DNA of 44,062 bases from Treponema sp. (GTDB taxonomy: Bacteria; Spirochaetota; Spirochaetia; Treponematales; Treponemataceae). Within the stretch, counting starts at the first letter, position 1. Each line of letters starts with the position of its first letter. The DNA lies in NCBI GenBank assembly GCA_024695475.1, contig JAILIC010000046.1, positions 1-44,062 on the forward strand, given 5' to 3'. Shown here piece after piece: positions 7,579-14,895 of the stretch. The position numbers and the translations under genes are program-made. The notes beneath the pieces are model-generated. The model made no database searches, was not told the origin of the DNA, and saw only the letters and a list, made by a program, of their open reading frames with translations.

Positions 7579-8282
7579 AAACTAAAACTATAGCCTGCAG
7601 TATTGTATTTTTTATGGTGGTTTCTGCCGTTTTTGCAAAATCACAGTATCTAGACGTACCATCAAAAAAGGAAGTGACTTTTATTGGACGTATCTTTTTT
7701 GACTCTGATGTAGATCGCAATTTTTTGTTTGAGTCATTTGGTGTATCTGAGAATAAGCGTCAGTATCCGGATACATATGTTCTTCCTTATTTTCCTGGAA
7801 AAACTGGAATCTTTTCGAGTATTCATAAATATGATGAAATAGAAGAATTTGAGGAACATGCTTGGGGCGTTAACGGTGATTACTTTTATGTAACGTATAC
7901 ACTTCCTGAGGATCGTACTATCTATTTCGATTGTGCTACTGTTTTTATTGGTAGTTCTTATATGTTACCAGTACTCTTACCAATGTACTGTAAGGTACAG
8001 GTACCTGAAAACGAAAAATTCTTGTATATAGGTGACTTCCATTTTAGTGCCAAAGGATTTGCTTTTGAAGTATCTGGTACTGTCGTCGATGAGTATGACG
8101 CTGCACAGGATGCCTTGAATGCGGTAACAAAAAAGCAGTATACACTCTGCCGTGCCAATGTTGAAAAAGCTTCTAAAGAAGAATTAAAAGCTATCAAGTA
8201 TACTTATGAACCTCCGGTTACAGAATTTAACAAGTGGTATAAGATGCTCGCTGAGCGTGGCCTAATCTCTGGAGATAAATAA
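7575..8282 (+). CDS. Putative secreted protein B2, paralogue of B1
   Basis: A 235-residue protein with signal peptide (MKTKTIACSIVFFMVVSAVFA). It is related to B1 by K-E-V-T-F-I-G-R-I, E-S-F-G-V, D-T-Y-V and E-K-F-L-Y-I-G-D-F. The start at 7575 overlaps the A2 stop (ATGA) and is served by AAGGAG at 7561-7566, so the in-frame ATG at 7566 is rejected. The relative order A-B-A-B shows a tandem duplication of a two-gene unit. Function is unknown. Confidence 0.85.
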   Translation: MKTKTIACSIVFFMVVSAVFAKSQYLDVPSKKEVTFIGRIFFDSDVDRNFLFESFGVSENKRQYPDTYVLPYFPGKTGIFSSIHKYDEIEEFEEHAWGVNGDYFYVTYTLPEDRTIYFDCATVFIGSSYMLPVLLPMYCKVQVPENEKFLYIGDFHFSAKGFAFEVSGTVVDEYDAAQDALNAVTKKQYTLCRANVEKASKEELKAIKYTYEPPVTEFNKWYKMLAERGLISGDK

Positions 8283-8283
8283 C

Positions 8284-9969
8284 ATGAAAAAAATACTTGT
8301 AATGGCTTGTGCCACTCTGTTTTTGACAGTTTCCTCTTTTGCACAGGTAAAAAACTATGTAGGTGTCGTTCGTGAAACTCATTATCCTGCATACGATGAA
8401 TTCCTTGATGACTTAGGTAAAACATTTAAGTCTCATGGCTACAATACCTATGCGGAATATGTTGATGCATACCGTAAGGGTGGTTTTGGATCTGGCTTTG
8501 TATATGTTGATGCTGAAGGCAATAACTATATTATTACTAACCGCCATGTGGTAAGTCAGATGGCTTCTGCTTCAATTGAGTTTGAAGGTGCAGACGGCGG
8601 TGTTACCAAATACGATAATCTGTCAATGTTTATTACTGATGATGACATTGACTTGGCAATCCTTAGATTTGAAGGCAATGCCAAACCGTTTAAGACAGGC
8701 CTTCCTCTTTTTGAGGGGAAGCTTGCCGATGGTCAGGATGTACAGTCTGCTGGATATCCTGGATTGATGGGTGAGCCAGTATGGCAGTTTGGTAAGGGTA
8801 GTGTTACAAATGCCTCAGCCCGTATCAAAGATATGATTGATCCAACTATTTCTACTGTTATACAGCACTCAGCCCAGATTGATGCTGGTAACTCTGGCGG
8901 TCCGCTTCTTGTTGCTTCAAAAAATGCCGCTGACGGTTATGAAGTTGTTGGTATTAATACATGGAAAGCCGTAGGACGTGATGCAACTAATTTTGCTATC
9001 CCTGCAAAGCTTGCCATTCAACTTATCGAAAAGGCTAAAAAGCCAGCAGATGATGCAACACTTAAAGCTGATCGCGTTGCAAAGTTTAAGGCTGCTCTTA
9101 CAGAAAGTACCAATGACTATACTGCAATCGTTAAGTTTATTTCCTATGATATGGCTTCAAAACAAGGTGAAGCTAGCTTTGAAGAAATATTAAAACATGG
9201 ATCAACTGCAGTCCGCAACCGCATTGCATCAGAGTTTTCATATAATCCTATGGAAGGCTTGCGTTATGCTGTTGCCTATACTGTATACAAGGATTTTAGC
9301 GCTGAAAACGCTACTGATGAAAAATTGACTGCCATTGACTGGCAAAAGGAACATGGGCTTTATAGAATCTCTTCAGTAAAAGTTGAAGAACCAAAAAAGA
9401 CTAAGGTTGCAAAAGATTCTAAAAAAACAACATCAAAAAAGCCTGATTCTAAGGGCAATAAAGTACCAGAAATTAGTTTTAACGGATTGGGAATTCCTTA
9501 TCAGATAGGTTTATCCGCAGGTGGATTTATACCTACAAGTGTTGATAAAGATGAAGCAGATTTGAAAGGTGGATTTGATCTCACCGCATCAGTATTCCCT
9601 GGCGAAAATGGAATGTTTGGTGTAGTCTTTGGATTTGAAAGGCTTTCAGCAGTTGGCAAAGACTTTAATGCATTTGGATTTGGAGCCTGTTTCCGTATTC
9701 CATTGGATTTTACACTGTTCTGTGTTAGTCCAAATGCCTCTGCCGGATTTAGAATGTGTGGTGGTGGCGATCCATCATTATTACAGGGTTTTTGGCAGGT
9801 TGGAGTTGAAACAACATTTGATTTAGGAGTTGACTACATCCGTCCTGGTATAGGACTTGGATATAGAAAAGCGGGTAATAGCTTTACTTTTACTGATAAT
9901 CGTAATTTAGATACAACCGTAAATAGTTCCAATCTTGCTTTGACCCTCACTTTAGGCTTCTTATTCTAA
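8284..9969 (+). CDS. Trypsin-like serine protease fused to a C-terminal outer-membrane-type beta-barrel
   Basis: A 561-residue exported protein (signal peptide 1-20). Residues about 65-260 are a trypsin/DegP-like domain with a full triad: His88 in T-N-R-H-V-V, Asp123 in D-I-D-L-A-I-L, and Ser204 in G-N-S-G-G-P-L. There is no PDZ domain. A Lys/Ser-rich linker (about 370-400) leads to about 160 residues of alternating Gly/aromatic beta strands ending in a terminal Phe (L-G-F-L-F), as in outer-membrane barrels. This suggests a surface- or periplasm-facing protease tethered in the outer membrane. It is the last gene of the A1-B1-A2-B2 operon (GGAG 10 nt upstream of ATG) and is closed by a terminator. 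The barrel call is from pattern, not family match. Confidence 0.8.
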   Translation: MKKILVMACATLFLTVSSFAQVKNYVGVVRETHYPAYDEFLDDLGKTFKSHGYNTYAEYVDAYRKGGFGSGFVYVDAEGNNYIITNRHVVSQMASASIEFEGADGGVTKYDNLSMFITDDDIDLAILRFEGNAKPFKTGLPLFEGKLADGQDVQSAGYPGLMGEPVWQFGKGSVTNASARIKDMIDPTISTVIQHSAQIDAGNSGGPLLVASKNAADGYEVVGINTWKAVGRDATNFAIPAKLAIQLIEKAKKPADDATLKADRVAKFKAALTESTNDYTAIVKFISYDMASKQGEASFEEILKHGSTAVRNRIASEFSYNPMEGLRYAVAYTVYKDFSAENATDEKLTAIDWQKEHGLYRISSVKVEEPKKTKVAKDSKKTTSKKPDSKGNKVPEISFNGLGIPYQIGLSAGGFIPTSVDKDEADLKGGFDLTASVFPGENGMFGVVFGFERLSAVGKDFNAFGFGACFRIPLDFTLFCVSPNASAGFRMCGGGDPSLLQGFWQVGVETTFDLGVDYIRPGIGLGYRKAGNSFTFTDNRNLDTTVNSSNLALTLTLGFLF

Positions 9970-9978
9970 ACATATATA

Positions 9979-10015
9979 GGGCTGTCCATAAAAAGTGGAC
10001 AGCCCCTTTGTAATT
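9979..10015 (+). terminator. Intrinsic terminator of the lipoprotein/protease operon
   Basis: A perfect 10-bp stem GGGCTGTCCA (9979-9988) / TGGACAGCCC (9996-10005) with a 7-nt loop is followed by a moderately T-rich tail. Confidence 0.85.
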
Positions 10016-10039
10016 TTATATTTGAAGTTTTCCTATCTT

Positions 10040-10045
10040 TATGAT
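10040..10045 (+). promoter_or_regulatory. -10 element upstream of the cobalamin riboswitch
   Basis: TATGAT lies 10 nt before the first aptamer stem, placing transcription start near 10052. No clear -35 was found at 16-18 nt, so this promoter may be activator-dependent or simply weak. Confidence 0.4.
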
Positions 10046-10055
10046 ATGTTTCTTT

Positions 10056-10218
10056 CGTGCATTTCAATGGAAGCAGGTGCAAGGCCTGAGCTGGATGCTT
10101 AACTGTATCGAATGAGTGTTACCTGTTTTGCAGATGACACAGCGGCACAGCAGCCCACTGGATAAAACCGGGAAGGGGGTGTCGTATTTTCTTCGGAGCC
10201 AGGAAACTTTGGTGCACG
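10056..10218 (+). promoter_or_regulatory. Cobalamin (B12) riboswitch
   Basis: The region carries the conserved core of the cobalamin aptamer: a GGTGCAAGGCCTGAG segment near 10077, GCCCACTGG (10153-10161) followed by ACCGGGAAGG (10167-10176, the B12-box region) and GAGCCAGGAAAC (10196-10207). CGTGCA (10056-10061) and TGCACG (10213-10218) close it as stem P1. It sits just before a TonB-dependent receptor. The absence of a terminator between aptamer and gene, and a hairpin (10275-10280 / 10292-10297) abutting the GGAG ribosome site at 10298, suggest translational control. Boundaries are by eye. Confidence 0.85.
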
Positions 10219-10310
10219 TTGAAAAACAAAACAGTTTTTCATGCCACCCGTACGGATGGTACATCCTTCAATTGGAAGACTTAGCAATCGGGTCTTCGGA
10301 GATTCTTTTC

Positions 10311-12308
10311 ATGTTTCATTTCAATTTTTCTCTAAAAGGTGCAGGTCACGCTTTGTTGCCTGCATGTCTGCTCGTAATTGCAGGAGTATCTGTTTTTGCT
10401 CAAAATTCGAGCACGACTATTGTTGGCGTCCGTGATAAAACAAAAACTACGGATATAGCTGCTTCTGTTGATATTATTTCGGAAGAAGATATCGTAAAAT
10501 CAGGTAAATCAACCGTTACAGAATTACTGGAATCTGTACCGGGAGTCTCTCTCTCTGGTATGACAGGTAGTTCTCGCCGTGGTGTTTCCATCGGTGGCTA
10601 TGGAGAAAATGCATACGGTCGTGTACTTATTCTTTTAGATGGTGTTCCGCTTAATAATCCTGATATGGTTTCTGCTGACTTATCATGGATACAAGTTTCT
10701 TCAATAAAGCAAATTGAAGTATATAAAGGTGATGCCAGTGCATTATATGGTAATCAGGCCGTGGCTGGTGTTATTTCTATTACTACCAAGGAAGCTGCAA
10801 AACGCTCTGTTATGGTTGAAGGTAGTGCTAGTACTAATAAGACAGTTACAGGAACAGCCAGTGCTTCAACAGCGGGTGATTCTTATGGTGTTACTGTAAG
10901 TGCAACCATGGATAATGAGCGTCATGAGCGCGAAAATGCTGAAAGTTATACAGGTACTGTCAGCGTTGGTGGTTTTTATGATGTTACTGATACTGTATCT
11001 ATCCATACACAGGTAAGTGCCCATAATGACCGCTATGGTATGCCTGGAAGTGCATCAGAACGTGATGCTACAACTGTAAAAAATCCTTATGACTATGCAA
11101 AACTGTTTGGTACCTTTGTACTGGTAAAACCTGAATGGGATTTTTCTGAACAGGGAAAAACAACATTGCCGCTTTCATATACCTATTCAAAAGTTGATTC
11201 TGCCTGGTTATCTTCAAAAGATTGGTCAGATGCAACTAAAAATTATTTTTCTGAAAAGCGTGTACATACCATTACGTTTAGACCTGATGTCTCATATCAG
11301 TTTAATGATGCGGTAAAAGCATACGCAGCATTTGACTCGCAGTGGAATTATGTATCAACAAAAACAGGGTATGATACCTCTTTTACTGCTTTGGAAGATG
11401 CATCTCTTACTCCTGTTAAAATGAGTACATCAAATTATGCACCGGTTGCAAATATCACTTTTACTCCAGTACAGCCATTGCAGTTGGAGCTGACTGGACG
11501 GTATGACTCCTATACTATCCGTTATGATAGCGGGGCTGTTGATGCAAGTAAAAGTTATTCTAAGCCAGTATGGAAAGCCTCGGTACTGTATCATGTGACC
11601 GAAAGTGATGAATTTGATTCTTCTGTTTATGCTTCGTACGGATCAATTTTTCGCTATCCGTTTACTGATGAAGTTGGTTCATTTTATGGATATACAACAG
11701 ATAAGTTTTCTGATTTAAAGGCAGAGACTGGTTACTCGGCACGCTTGGGATATAAAGGAGTCCTGAATATTGGTAGCTTTGATGTGTATGGTGGTTGGTC
11801 AAGTACCGATAACGAGATTGTATATAATGGTGCTACCTATGCTAATGAAAATATGGATCCTATTACACGCTGGACTGCTGGTGCCAGTGTTAAAGTAACT
11901 CCAATACAATATGTGGCTTTTACTGCTGGATATACGTTTGTTAATGCAAAGTTTACTTCTGGAACATATAAAGATAAAAAGGTACCGCTGGTATCAGAAC
12001 ATGTTTGTACTGCAGGTATTACTATCATGCCAATAGAAAAAATAGCGTTTGGAAGTACGATACGGATTGATTCTCCCTATTATTTGGCAACTGATTTTGC
12101 TAATGCTCAGGATAAAGAGCCTGTTGCGGTCAATCTGGGGCTTAATGCTTCTTGCAAAGTGACAGAGGATTTTACCTTGTATGCAAATGCAGATAACCTT
12201 CTTGAAAAGGCAAAACCAGAGTATGCTGGTTATTCTTCTTCTGCTGGAGCTTATTATTATCCTCGTGACGGTAGAACATTCACAGTAAAAGCACGTATTA
12301 TGTATTAA
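10311..12308 (+). CDS. TonB-dependent outer-membrane receptor, probable cobalamin/corrinoid transporter (BtuB-like)
   Basis: A 665-residue protein. Residues 1 to about 34 are a signal peptide ending V-F-A. The plug domain (about 35-165) shows V-P-G-V, L-I-L-L-D-G-V-P-L-N and S-A-L-Y-G-N-Q-A-V-A-G-V-I-x-I-T-T-K. The rest is a 22-strand-type barrel ending in aromatic Tyr. It would import B12 or a related corrinoid across the outer membrane using TonB energy; the substrate is inferred from the riboswitch. The ATG at 10311 was chosen because GGAG (10298-10301) lies 9 nt upstream. The longer reading frame from 10116 would start inside the riboswitch. No ABC partner for B12 is nearby. Confidence 0.9.
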   Translation: MFHFNFSLKGAGHALLPACLLVIAGVSVFAQNSSTTIVGVRDKTKTTDIAASVDIISEEDIVKSGKSTVTELLESVPGVSLSGMTGSSRRGVSIGGYGENAYGRVLILLDGVPLNNPDMVSADLSWIQVSSIKQIEVYKGDASALYGNQAVAGVISITTKEAAKRSVMVEGSASTNKTVTGTASASTAGDSYGVTVSATMDNERHERENAESYTGTVSVGGFYDVTDTVSIHTQVSAHNDRYGMPGSASERDATTVKNPYDYAKLFGTFVLVKPEWDFSEQGKTTLPLSYTYSKVDSAWLSSKDWSDATKNYFSEKRVHTITFRPDVSYQFNDAVKAYAAFDSQWNYVSTKTGYDTSFTALEDASLTPVKMSTSNYAPVANITFTPVQPLQLELTGRYDSYTIRYDSGAVDASKSYSKPVWKASVLYHVTESDEFDSSVYASYGSIFRYPFTDEVGSFYGYTTDKFSDLKAETGYSARLGYKGVLNIGSFDVYGGWSSTDNEIVYNGATYANENMDPITRWTAGASVKVTPIQYVAFTAGYTFVNAKFTSGTYKDKKVPLVSEHVCTAGITIMPIEKIAFGSTIRIDSPYYLATDFANAQDKEPVAVNLGLNASCKVTEDFTLYANADNLLEKAKPEYAGYSSSAGAYYYPRDGRTFTVKARIMY

Positions 12309-12320
12309 ACTGATACGCAG

Positions 12321-12352
12321 TACAGAATACAGTAGAAATACTGTATTCTGTA
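12321..12352 (+). terminator. Perfect 14-bp hairpin with GAAA tetraloop, probable 3' end of the receptor mRNA
   Basis: TACAGAATACAGTA (12321-12334) and TACTGTATTCTGTA (12339-12352) pair without mismatch around a GAAA tetraloop. No U-tract follows, so it may be a processing or stability element, or a DNA-level operator 15 nt upstream of the EF-G -35 box, instead of a classical terminator. Confidence 0.5.
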
Positions 12353-12366
12353 TATCTGTAGTGCAC

Positions 12367-12395
12367 TTGTGATACTTCCTGCTTTTCTATATTAT
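12367..12395 (+). promoter_or_regulatory. Promoter of the EF-G gene, leaderless geometry
   Basis: TTGTGA (12367-12372), a 17-nt spacer and TATTAT (12390-12395) are followed by seven nucleotides (ATACCTT) and then the ATG at 12403. Transcription is predicted to begin at or 1 nt before the A of ATG. No SD-like sequence precedes this start. Confidence 0.7.
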
Positions 12396-12402
12396 ATACC
12401 TT

Positions 12403-14469
12403 ATGTCTGATTCAAATCTAAATAAAATGCGTAATATCGGTATTATGGCACATATTGATGCCGGTAAAACAACAACTACAGAACGCATATTGTATTATTC
12501 CGGAAAAATTCACAAGATTGGTGAAATAGATGATGGTGCTGCTACCATGGACTTTATGCAGCAGGAGCAGGAGCGTGGTATTACCATCGCTTCAGCAGCT
12601 ATCACAACACAGTGGAAAGACCATCAGATAAACATTATTGATACCCCCGGACACGTTGATTTTACTGCGGAAGTAGAGCGCAGTCTCCGTGTACTAGACG
12701 GTGCTGTTGCCGTTATTTGTGCAGTAGGTTGGGTGCAGCCACAGACTGAAACCGTATGGCGACAGGCTGATGAGTTTAGTGTTCCCCGCCTTTGCTTTGT
12801 TAATAAAATGGATCGTGTCGGTGCTGATTTTTTTGGTGCCATGAACGATGTACACGAAAAGTTTGGATGCGAAACTGTTGCACTGCAAATACCAGTTGGT
12901 TCTGGCGCAGAGTTTGACGGTATTGTCGACTTGCTCCGTATGAAAGAAATACACTGGGATGCAGAGTCTGAAGGCGAAAAATTTACGGTCAGTGACATTA
13001 GTGACGCCATGAAAGATATGGCACAAGAATGGCATGACAAGCTTATTGATACGGTAGCATCAAATGATGATGCCTTAGGCGAAAAATATCTCGAGGGTGA
13101 AGAAATTACTCTTGATGAGTTAATAGCAGTTATCCGCCGCTGTACTATCGATAGAACTTTTGTTCCGTTCTTGTGTGGTTCTAGCCGCCATAATCAGGGT
13201 GTACAGCCGCTTATGGATGCCATCGTAGACTTTTTGCCAGCTCCAGATGAAGTACCACCTGCAGAAGGTATCCATGTTAAAAAACATGGTGATGAAGAAA
13301 AGGTCTCTGTTCCTTGCAAAGAAAACGGCATGCCACTTGGTTTGGTATTTAAGATTCAGTATGACCGTGAGATGGGCAACTTGTGTTACGTACGTATGTA
13401 TTCCGGTAAGATTAACTCCGGTACACAAGTACTCAATGTCTCAAAGAAAAAGCGTGAGCGCATTAATCGTATTTTGCGTGTTAACGCAAATAAGATGGAA
13501 CAGATGGATAGTGTTTCTGCCGGTGATATTGCAGTCTTTGTAGGCTTAAAGCTTGCTCAGACAGGTGATACGCTCGGTAGTGAAGGTCTTCCAATACTTC
13601 TTGAAAGTATGAAATTCCCTGAACCGGTTATTTCAATTGCTATCGAGCCTGAGACTTTGTCTGATCGTGATAAACTAAAAGAAACACTTGATATCCTTTC
13701 GCATGAGGATCCGACATTTACCTCACATGAAGATGACGAAACTGGTCAGCTGATTATCAGCGGTATGGGTGAGTTACATCTTGATGTTTTGGTAACACGC
13801 ATGAAAGATGACTTTAAAGTAAACTGTCGTAGCGGTGCTCCTCAGGTTACCTATCGTGAAGCGGTTACTGCTGCTGCAGAGCATACAGAAGTATTTAGCA
13901 AGGTACTTGCCGGTAAGGAAAATACTGCTGGTATTACAGTTAAGGTTGAGCCTCGTAAACAGGGTGAAGGCAACTTGTATATGTGTACAGCTAAGCAAAA
14001 TGATATTCCTGACGAAATTATGGAAGCTATCGAGTCTGGATTTAAGGGCGCTTTGGCTGCTGGTATTTCATATGGTTATCCGTGTACTGATACAGCTGTT
14101 ACTGTTACTGCAATTGACTATAATGAACTTACTTCGACTCCGTTTGCTTTTGAAGCCTGTGCTTCAGCTGCCTTTGATCATGCTTGTGAAAAAGCAGCTC
14201 CCCAGCTCCTTGAGCCGGTTATGAATGTTGATATTTCTTGTCCAAAAGAATTTGTTGGTGATGCGATGAGTCAGATGACTCAGCGTGGTGGCATGATTAT
14301 GGGGCAGGACTCAAAGACTTCTGTTGAGATTATTCATGCTCAGGCACCTATGGCAAAGATGTTTGGTTTTTCAACAAACTTGCGTTCGGTAACACAGGGT
14401 AGGGCTTCATTCAGTATGGAATTTAGCCACTTCCAGGTAAAGCCTGACGGATTAGGAACTATTTACTAG
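12403..14469 (+). CDS. fusA: Elongation factor G paralogue (translational GTPase)
   Basis: A 688-residue full-length EF-G. G1 A-H-I-D-A-G-K-T-T (16-24), G3 D-T-P-G-H (80-84) and G4 N-K-M-D (134-137) are intact, with domains II-V following. EF-G catalyses mRNA-tRNA translocation and, with RRF, ribosome recycling. The gene stands alone and not in a str operon (rpsL-rpsG-fusA-tuf), which suggests one of the two EF-G copies that spirochaetes carry (spdEFG1/spdEFG2). In Borrelia those two split translocation and recycling, and I cannot tell which copy this is. The start is supported by homology; translation would be leaderless. Confidence 0.93.
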   Translation: MSDSNLNKMRNIGIMAHIDAGKTTTTERILYYSGKIHKIGEIDDGAATMDFMQQEQERGITIASAAITTQWKDHQINIIDTPGHVDFTAEVERSLRVLDGAVAVICAVGWVQPQTETVWRQADEFSVPRLCFVNKMDRVGADFFGAMNDVHEKFGCETVALQIPVGSGAEFDGIVDLLRMKEIHWDAESEGEKFTVSDISDAMKDMAQEWHDKLIDTVASNDDALGEKYLEGEEITLDELIAVIRRCTIDRTFVPFLCGSSRHNQGVQPLMDAIVDFLPAPDEVPPAEGIHVKKHGDEEKVSVPCKENGMPLGLVFKIQYDREMGNLCYVRMYSGKINSGTQVLNVSKKKRERINRILRVNANKMEQMDSVSAGDIAVFVGLKLAQTGDTLGSEGLPILLESMKFPEPVISIAIEPETLSDRDKLKETLDILSHEDPTFTSHEDDETGQLIISGMGELHLDVLVTRMKDDFKVNCRSGAPQVTYREAVTAAAEHTEVFSKVLAGKENTAGITVKVEPRKQGEGNLYMCTAKQNDIPDEIMEAIESGFKGALAAGISYGYPCTDTAVTVTAIDYNELTSTPFAFEACASAAFDHACEKAAPQLLEPVMNVDISCPKEFVGDAMSQMTQRGGMIMGQDSKTSVEIIHAQAPMAKMFGFSTNLRSVTQGRASFSMEFSHFQVKPDGLGTIY

Positions 14470-14485
14470 AGATAGTTCCTTTTAT
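14454..14485 (+). terminator. Terminator-like hairpin spanning the EF-G stop codon
   Basis: AGGAACTA (14454-14461) pairs with TAGTTCCT (14473-14480), followed by TTTAT. The stop codon TAG (14467-14469) is in the loop. This would end the EF-G mRNA only about 12-16 nt after the stop. Confidence 0.5.
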
Positions 14486-14510
14486 CGGATGATGGTATCA
14501 CCCTCATTAC

Positions 14511-14671
14511 TCGGATATCATCATCCTAACTGGTCGCGAGTCATCATCCTAATTCATCGGATGTCATCATCCTAACTGGTCGGATGTCATCATCCTAACC
14601 AGTCGCGAGTCATCATCCTAACCAGTCGCGAGTCATCATCCTAATTCATCGGATGTCATTATCCTAAAAAA
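14511..14671. repeat. Tandem array: seven units of 23 bp
   Basis: Seven head-to-tail units of exactly 23 bp with consensus TCGGATGTCATCATCCTAAC plus 3 variable bases. Units start at 14511, 14534, 14557, 14580, 14603, 14626 and 14649. Two head types occur (TCGGAT and TCGCGAG) with three tails (TGG, TCA or CAG), in a mixed order that suggests recombination or conversion between units. The last unit decays into an A-run. A diverged 26-bp unit may precede at 14485. GGATG/CATCC within a unit and ACTGGT/ACCAGT between units can base-pair. It lies between the EF-G gene and the tRNA-Leu promoter and has no spacers, so it is not CRISPR. Confidence 0.9.
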
Positions 14672-14715
14672 AAGAATCTAGCTGTAATTTTTTAGCAAAT
14701 TTCTATCTTAGCTAC

Positions 14716-14744
14716 TTGACACACAGGAGCAGTTTCGATAATAT
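14716..14744 (+). promoter_or_regulatory. Strong promoter of tRNA-Leu
   Basis: A perfect TTGACA (14716-14721), a 17-nt spacer and TAATAT (14739-14744) lie 13 nt ahead of the mature tRNA. Confidence 0.88.
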
Positions 14745-14757
14745 AATAAACACTTAC

Positions 14758-14839
14758 GCGGGGATGGTGGAATTGGTAGACACGTCAGCTTGAGGTGCTG
14801 ATGCTGCAAGGCGTGCCTGTTCAAGTCAGGTTCTCCGCA
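14758..14839 (+). tRNA. trnL-GAG: tRNA-Leu (anticodon GAG)
   Basis: A class II tRNA of 82 nt. The acceptor GCGGGGA/TCTCCGC includes a G-T pair. The anticodon stem TCAGC/GCTGA encloses loop TTGAGGT, giving anticodon GAG for CUU/CUC codons. A long variable arm (around 14802-14814) and T arm CCTGT-TCAAGTC-AGG follow. The discriminator is A and no CCA is encoded. Confidence 0.95.
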
Positions 14840-14844
14840 ATGAT

Positions 14845-14877
14845 AGCTTGTCGTTCAAAACGGCAAGCTTTTTTTTT
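14845..14877 (+). terminator. Terminator of tRNA-Leu, inside the leader of the MFS gene
   Basis: AGCTTGTCG (14845-14853) pairs with CGGCAAGCT (14861-14869) with one mismatch-type position, followed by eight T residues. The MFS start codon is only 18 nt beyond, so transcription of that gene must come from read-through or from an unseen promoter. Confidence 0.85.
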
Positions 14878-14895
14878 ACCTGTGAGGTTATCACT

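Noticed and set aside
10116-10310. N-terminal extension of the TonB-dependent receptor
   Set aside because: It would overlap the cobalamin riboswitch and place 65 hydrophilic residues before a clear signal peptide; 10311 has a proper SD.
14511-14671. CRISPR array
   Set aside because: Units are contiguous 23-bp tandem copies with no unique spacers, and no cas gene is nearby.
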